Shown here in pieces: positions 62,493-64,000 of a stretch of 64,000 bases of DNA (position 1 is its first letter; each line of letters begins with the position of its first letter). Made by a program: the position numbers and the translations under genes. The stretch is from Corallium rubrum. Taxonomy: Eukaryota > Cnidaria > Anthozoa > Scleralcyonacea > Coralliidae. The stretch is from positions 9,079,982-9,143,981 of the forward strand of contig OZ036011.1 of NCBI GenBank assembly GCA_964035015.1. The letters are read 5' to 3'. The notes beneath the pieces are model-generated. The model was given only the letters and a program-made list of their open reading frames with translations. It ran no database searches and was not told the origin of the DNA.

Positions 62493-62693
62493 TTATAATT
62501 CTTCTTTGGGCTTAGCTGCTCCTTCTTCTTCCAACTCCTCGCCTTCTTCGTCTCCTCCTTCCTCGTCTCCTGGCTCTCCTTCGTCTTTTTCCTCTTCTTC
62601 TTTGGCGCCTTCTTCCGGAGTGACTTCTTTTCCACCGGAGTCAAGAAACTTTACGAGATCCTCGAACGTACGACCGCCATTATAGTCGACAAT
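62493..62693 (-). CDS. Protein disulfide isomerase, last exon only (KEEL C-terminus)
   Basis: A 66-residue terminal exon preceded on the minus strand by a pyrimidine-rich AG acceptor (CTTTTATCTTTCTTAG). It starts IVDYNGGRTFEDLVKFLDSG, the end of the a' thioredoxin domain of PDIA1/P4HB-type isomerases, continues with a Glu/Asp/Lys-rich tail and ends KEEL, a KDEL-type ER-retention signal. Known role: oxidative folding in the ER lumen. The active-site exons lie beyond the right edge or in an upstream intron not resolved here. A related PDI paralogue is possible; the acidic tail favours PDIA1. Confidence 0.88.
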   Translation of the reverse strand: MVDYNGGRTFEDLVKFLDSGGKEVTPEEGAKEEEEKDEGEPGDEEGGDEEGEELEEEGAAKPKEEL

Positions 62694-62695
62694 CT

Positions 62696-63188
62696 AAGAA
62701 AGATAAAAGAAAATGAAAGCTTAGCGGCGGACCAACAAAGCACGAGTAATAACGAGATCATTTTTCACCCAAACGCACCGTGCCGTAATAGTGTAAACGC
62801 GGCCAAAGTCTTTGCTCTATGTTTTTGTTCACGTTTATGCACCTTAAAGCCCTACTCAAACGAGAACGCAAGTCATCGCAAGTTGGCAGTCACGAATTTC
62901 TGTAGCGGTCGTTGGAACAAAAATAAAGGTTTCATGAGCGTTTTAAACAAGTTTTGACTTTGTCACGGTACATGATATTTTCGAGAAATTATTCAGAGCA
63001 GCTGGCTGAGATAGCGTGACCGCCAACTTGCGATGACTTGCGTTCTCGTTTGATTAGGGCTTAACGCTTGCTGAACAATAGAAGCAATCAACCAATGGCA
63101 GCCTTGCTTTATAAATATTAACGAACGTAAAACAAAAGCTTGTGCACCTTATTTGCCACCCTCAACATAAATTGTAGCTCATTGTTAA
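62696..63188 (-). other. PDI intron sequence
   Basis: No exon recognised. GCAAGTCATCGCAAGTTGGC (62869-62888) and its near complement at 63029-63048 form an inverted pair enclosing ~140 bp, probably a further MITE. Confidence 0.5.
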
Positions 63189-63534
63189 GGTGAAGTTATA
63201 CGAGCAACAAATTGCTGCAACATTGTTGCGTTGAAAGTGTTGTTCACGTACTACCACCCACCTTAAACATTGTCACGCAACAATGATTTTGCTGCAAGTT
63301 GAAACAGCATGTTGCAGCAAGTGGAACTGGAGTCTACTTTTTTCAACAAATTTTTTCAACTTCCAACAAAATCATTGTTGCGTGAGCCGGTCATTGTGAC
63401 CGGTAAGAAATGAAATTTCATTCAAACATTTACCGGTCATGCATGACCCGTAAGCAACGATATTTACTGGACAAACGGGATAATTTTACCAAGTTGCGTT
63501 GCAAGATGAAGAAAAATGGTGCCCGTATTACCTA
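63189..63534. mobile_element. MITE-like element of the AAGTAATACGAGCAAC family
   Basis: Matches 17731-18035 along its length, with an extra inverted segment (ACCGGTAAGAAATG / CATTTACCGGT) inserted near 63390-63460. Confidence 0.7.
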
Positions 63535-63599
63535 ACCTTTAGGTGCTTTGACGTTTGGCGCGTTTCCAGACAATTTAATTCTAGGGACTAAACGGGACC

Positions 63600-63800
63600 T
63601 AACTTAAGCCCCGTTCACACTGGGCCCAGATTTTTGATGGTGTGAACGGGTTTTACCTGGCCTGGACCTGGCCTGGACCCAGAAAACTAGGCCGACGAAA
63701 GTAGCTGGCCTGAGCCTGGCCTAGGCCTGGCCTGGGCCTCATTTATGCTGATGTGAACGGGTTTGTACCTGGGTCCGGCCTAGGCCAGGCCATATTGCCA
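63600..63800. repeat. GGCCTGG-rich repeat with CGTTCACAC ends
   Basis: Repeated TGGCCTGGACC / GGCCTAGGCC words between two GTGAACGGGTTT segments, within the PDI intron. Family not identified. Confidence 0.45.
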
Positions 63801-64000
63801 TGGTAATAAGCGCCTACGATAAAAATTGGTCAGAGGCATGATTCAAGAATCGGAGGGAAAACGATTATAATAAGTTGCGGCTCGTGCGTTTCAAGACATT
63901 TTTATTCTAATCGTTTTCATTCGTATTCATGGCAAACACTTGGTCGGATATCGAAACCAAGCTTCTTGTTACGCTTTAATTTGGAGTGATGCAAACGTGC

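Overview
This is eukaryotic, intron-rich animal nuclear DNA. Gene content (a ciliary IFT subunit, PKA regulatory subunit, mitochondrial Era-like GTPase, ZIP zinc transporter and an ER disulfide isomerase), near-vertebrate protein lengths and intron phases, low GC and a dense load of short inverted-repeat elements, tRNA/5S-derived SINEs, LINE tails and Penelope-like fragments suggest an early-branching marine invertebrate. An anthozoan cnidarian such as a coral or sea anemone is my best guess; the species cannot be fixed from sequence alone. No bacterial, viral or CRISPR features are seen. Layout: 1-4957 is intergenic and made of transposon relics (a hAT-like element with an exact 8-bp target duplication at 631-1390 and a Harbinger-like element at 3694-4791). 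ERAL1 runs on + in three exons (4958-10007). A 20-bp minisatellite (10030-10660) lies between it and the 3' end of PRKAR1, which runs on - in nine coding exons (36442 down to 10984). The last PRKAR1 intron is about 13.9 kb. It contains an intronless SLC39/ZIP gene on the opposite strand (13169-14989), a 2.8-kb minisatellite (21281-24095) and an inverted pair of AT-rich arrays. Another PRKAR1 intron holds a 4.2-kb purine-only-strand minisatellite (30480-34720). PRKAR1 and IFT56/TTC26 are head to head, 773 bp apart start to start. IFT56 (+, 37216-55813) is complete: 21 coding exons join in frame to 555 codons, essentially the vertebrate length. Its introns hold most of the datable mobile elements and several micro/minisatellites. 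From 55814 to 62492 no gene is recognised, only foldback elements. The window closes with the last exon of a PDI-family gene on - (62493-62693, ending KEEL). Neighbouring genes do not form a pathway; they are ordinary housekeeping and signalling loci. The most interesting non-gene signals are (i) hammerhead-ribozyme-like motifs of two different sequence families sharing one architecture, in Penelope-like terminal repeats (27437-27480, 40560-40603, 41038-41081) and in both arms of a foldback element (51900-51939, 51952-51991); (ii) a composite SINE with tRNA-like and 5S-rRNA-like promoter sequence; (iii) a five-unit, about 270-residue His/Asp repeat in the ZIP transporter loop; (iv) related 20-bp minisatellites in introns of two divergent genes, both in the same sense relative to transcription; (v) an Era-like GTPase whose KH region lacks a visible GxxG loop; and (vi) a tandem duplication that doubles the 3' splice site of IFT56 exon 3.
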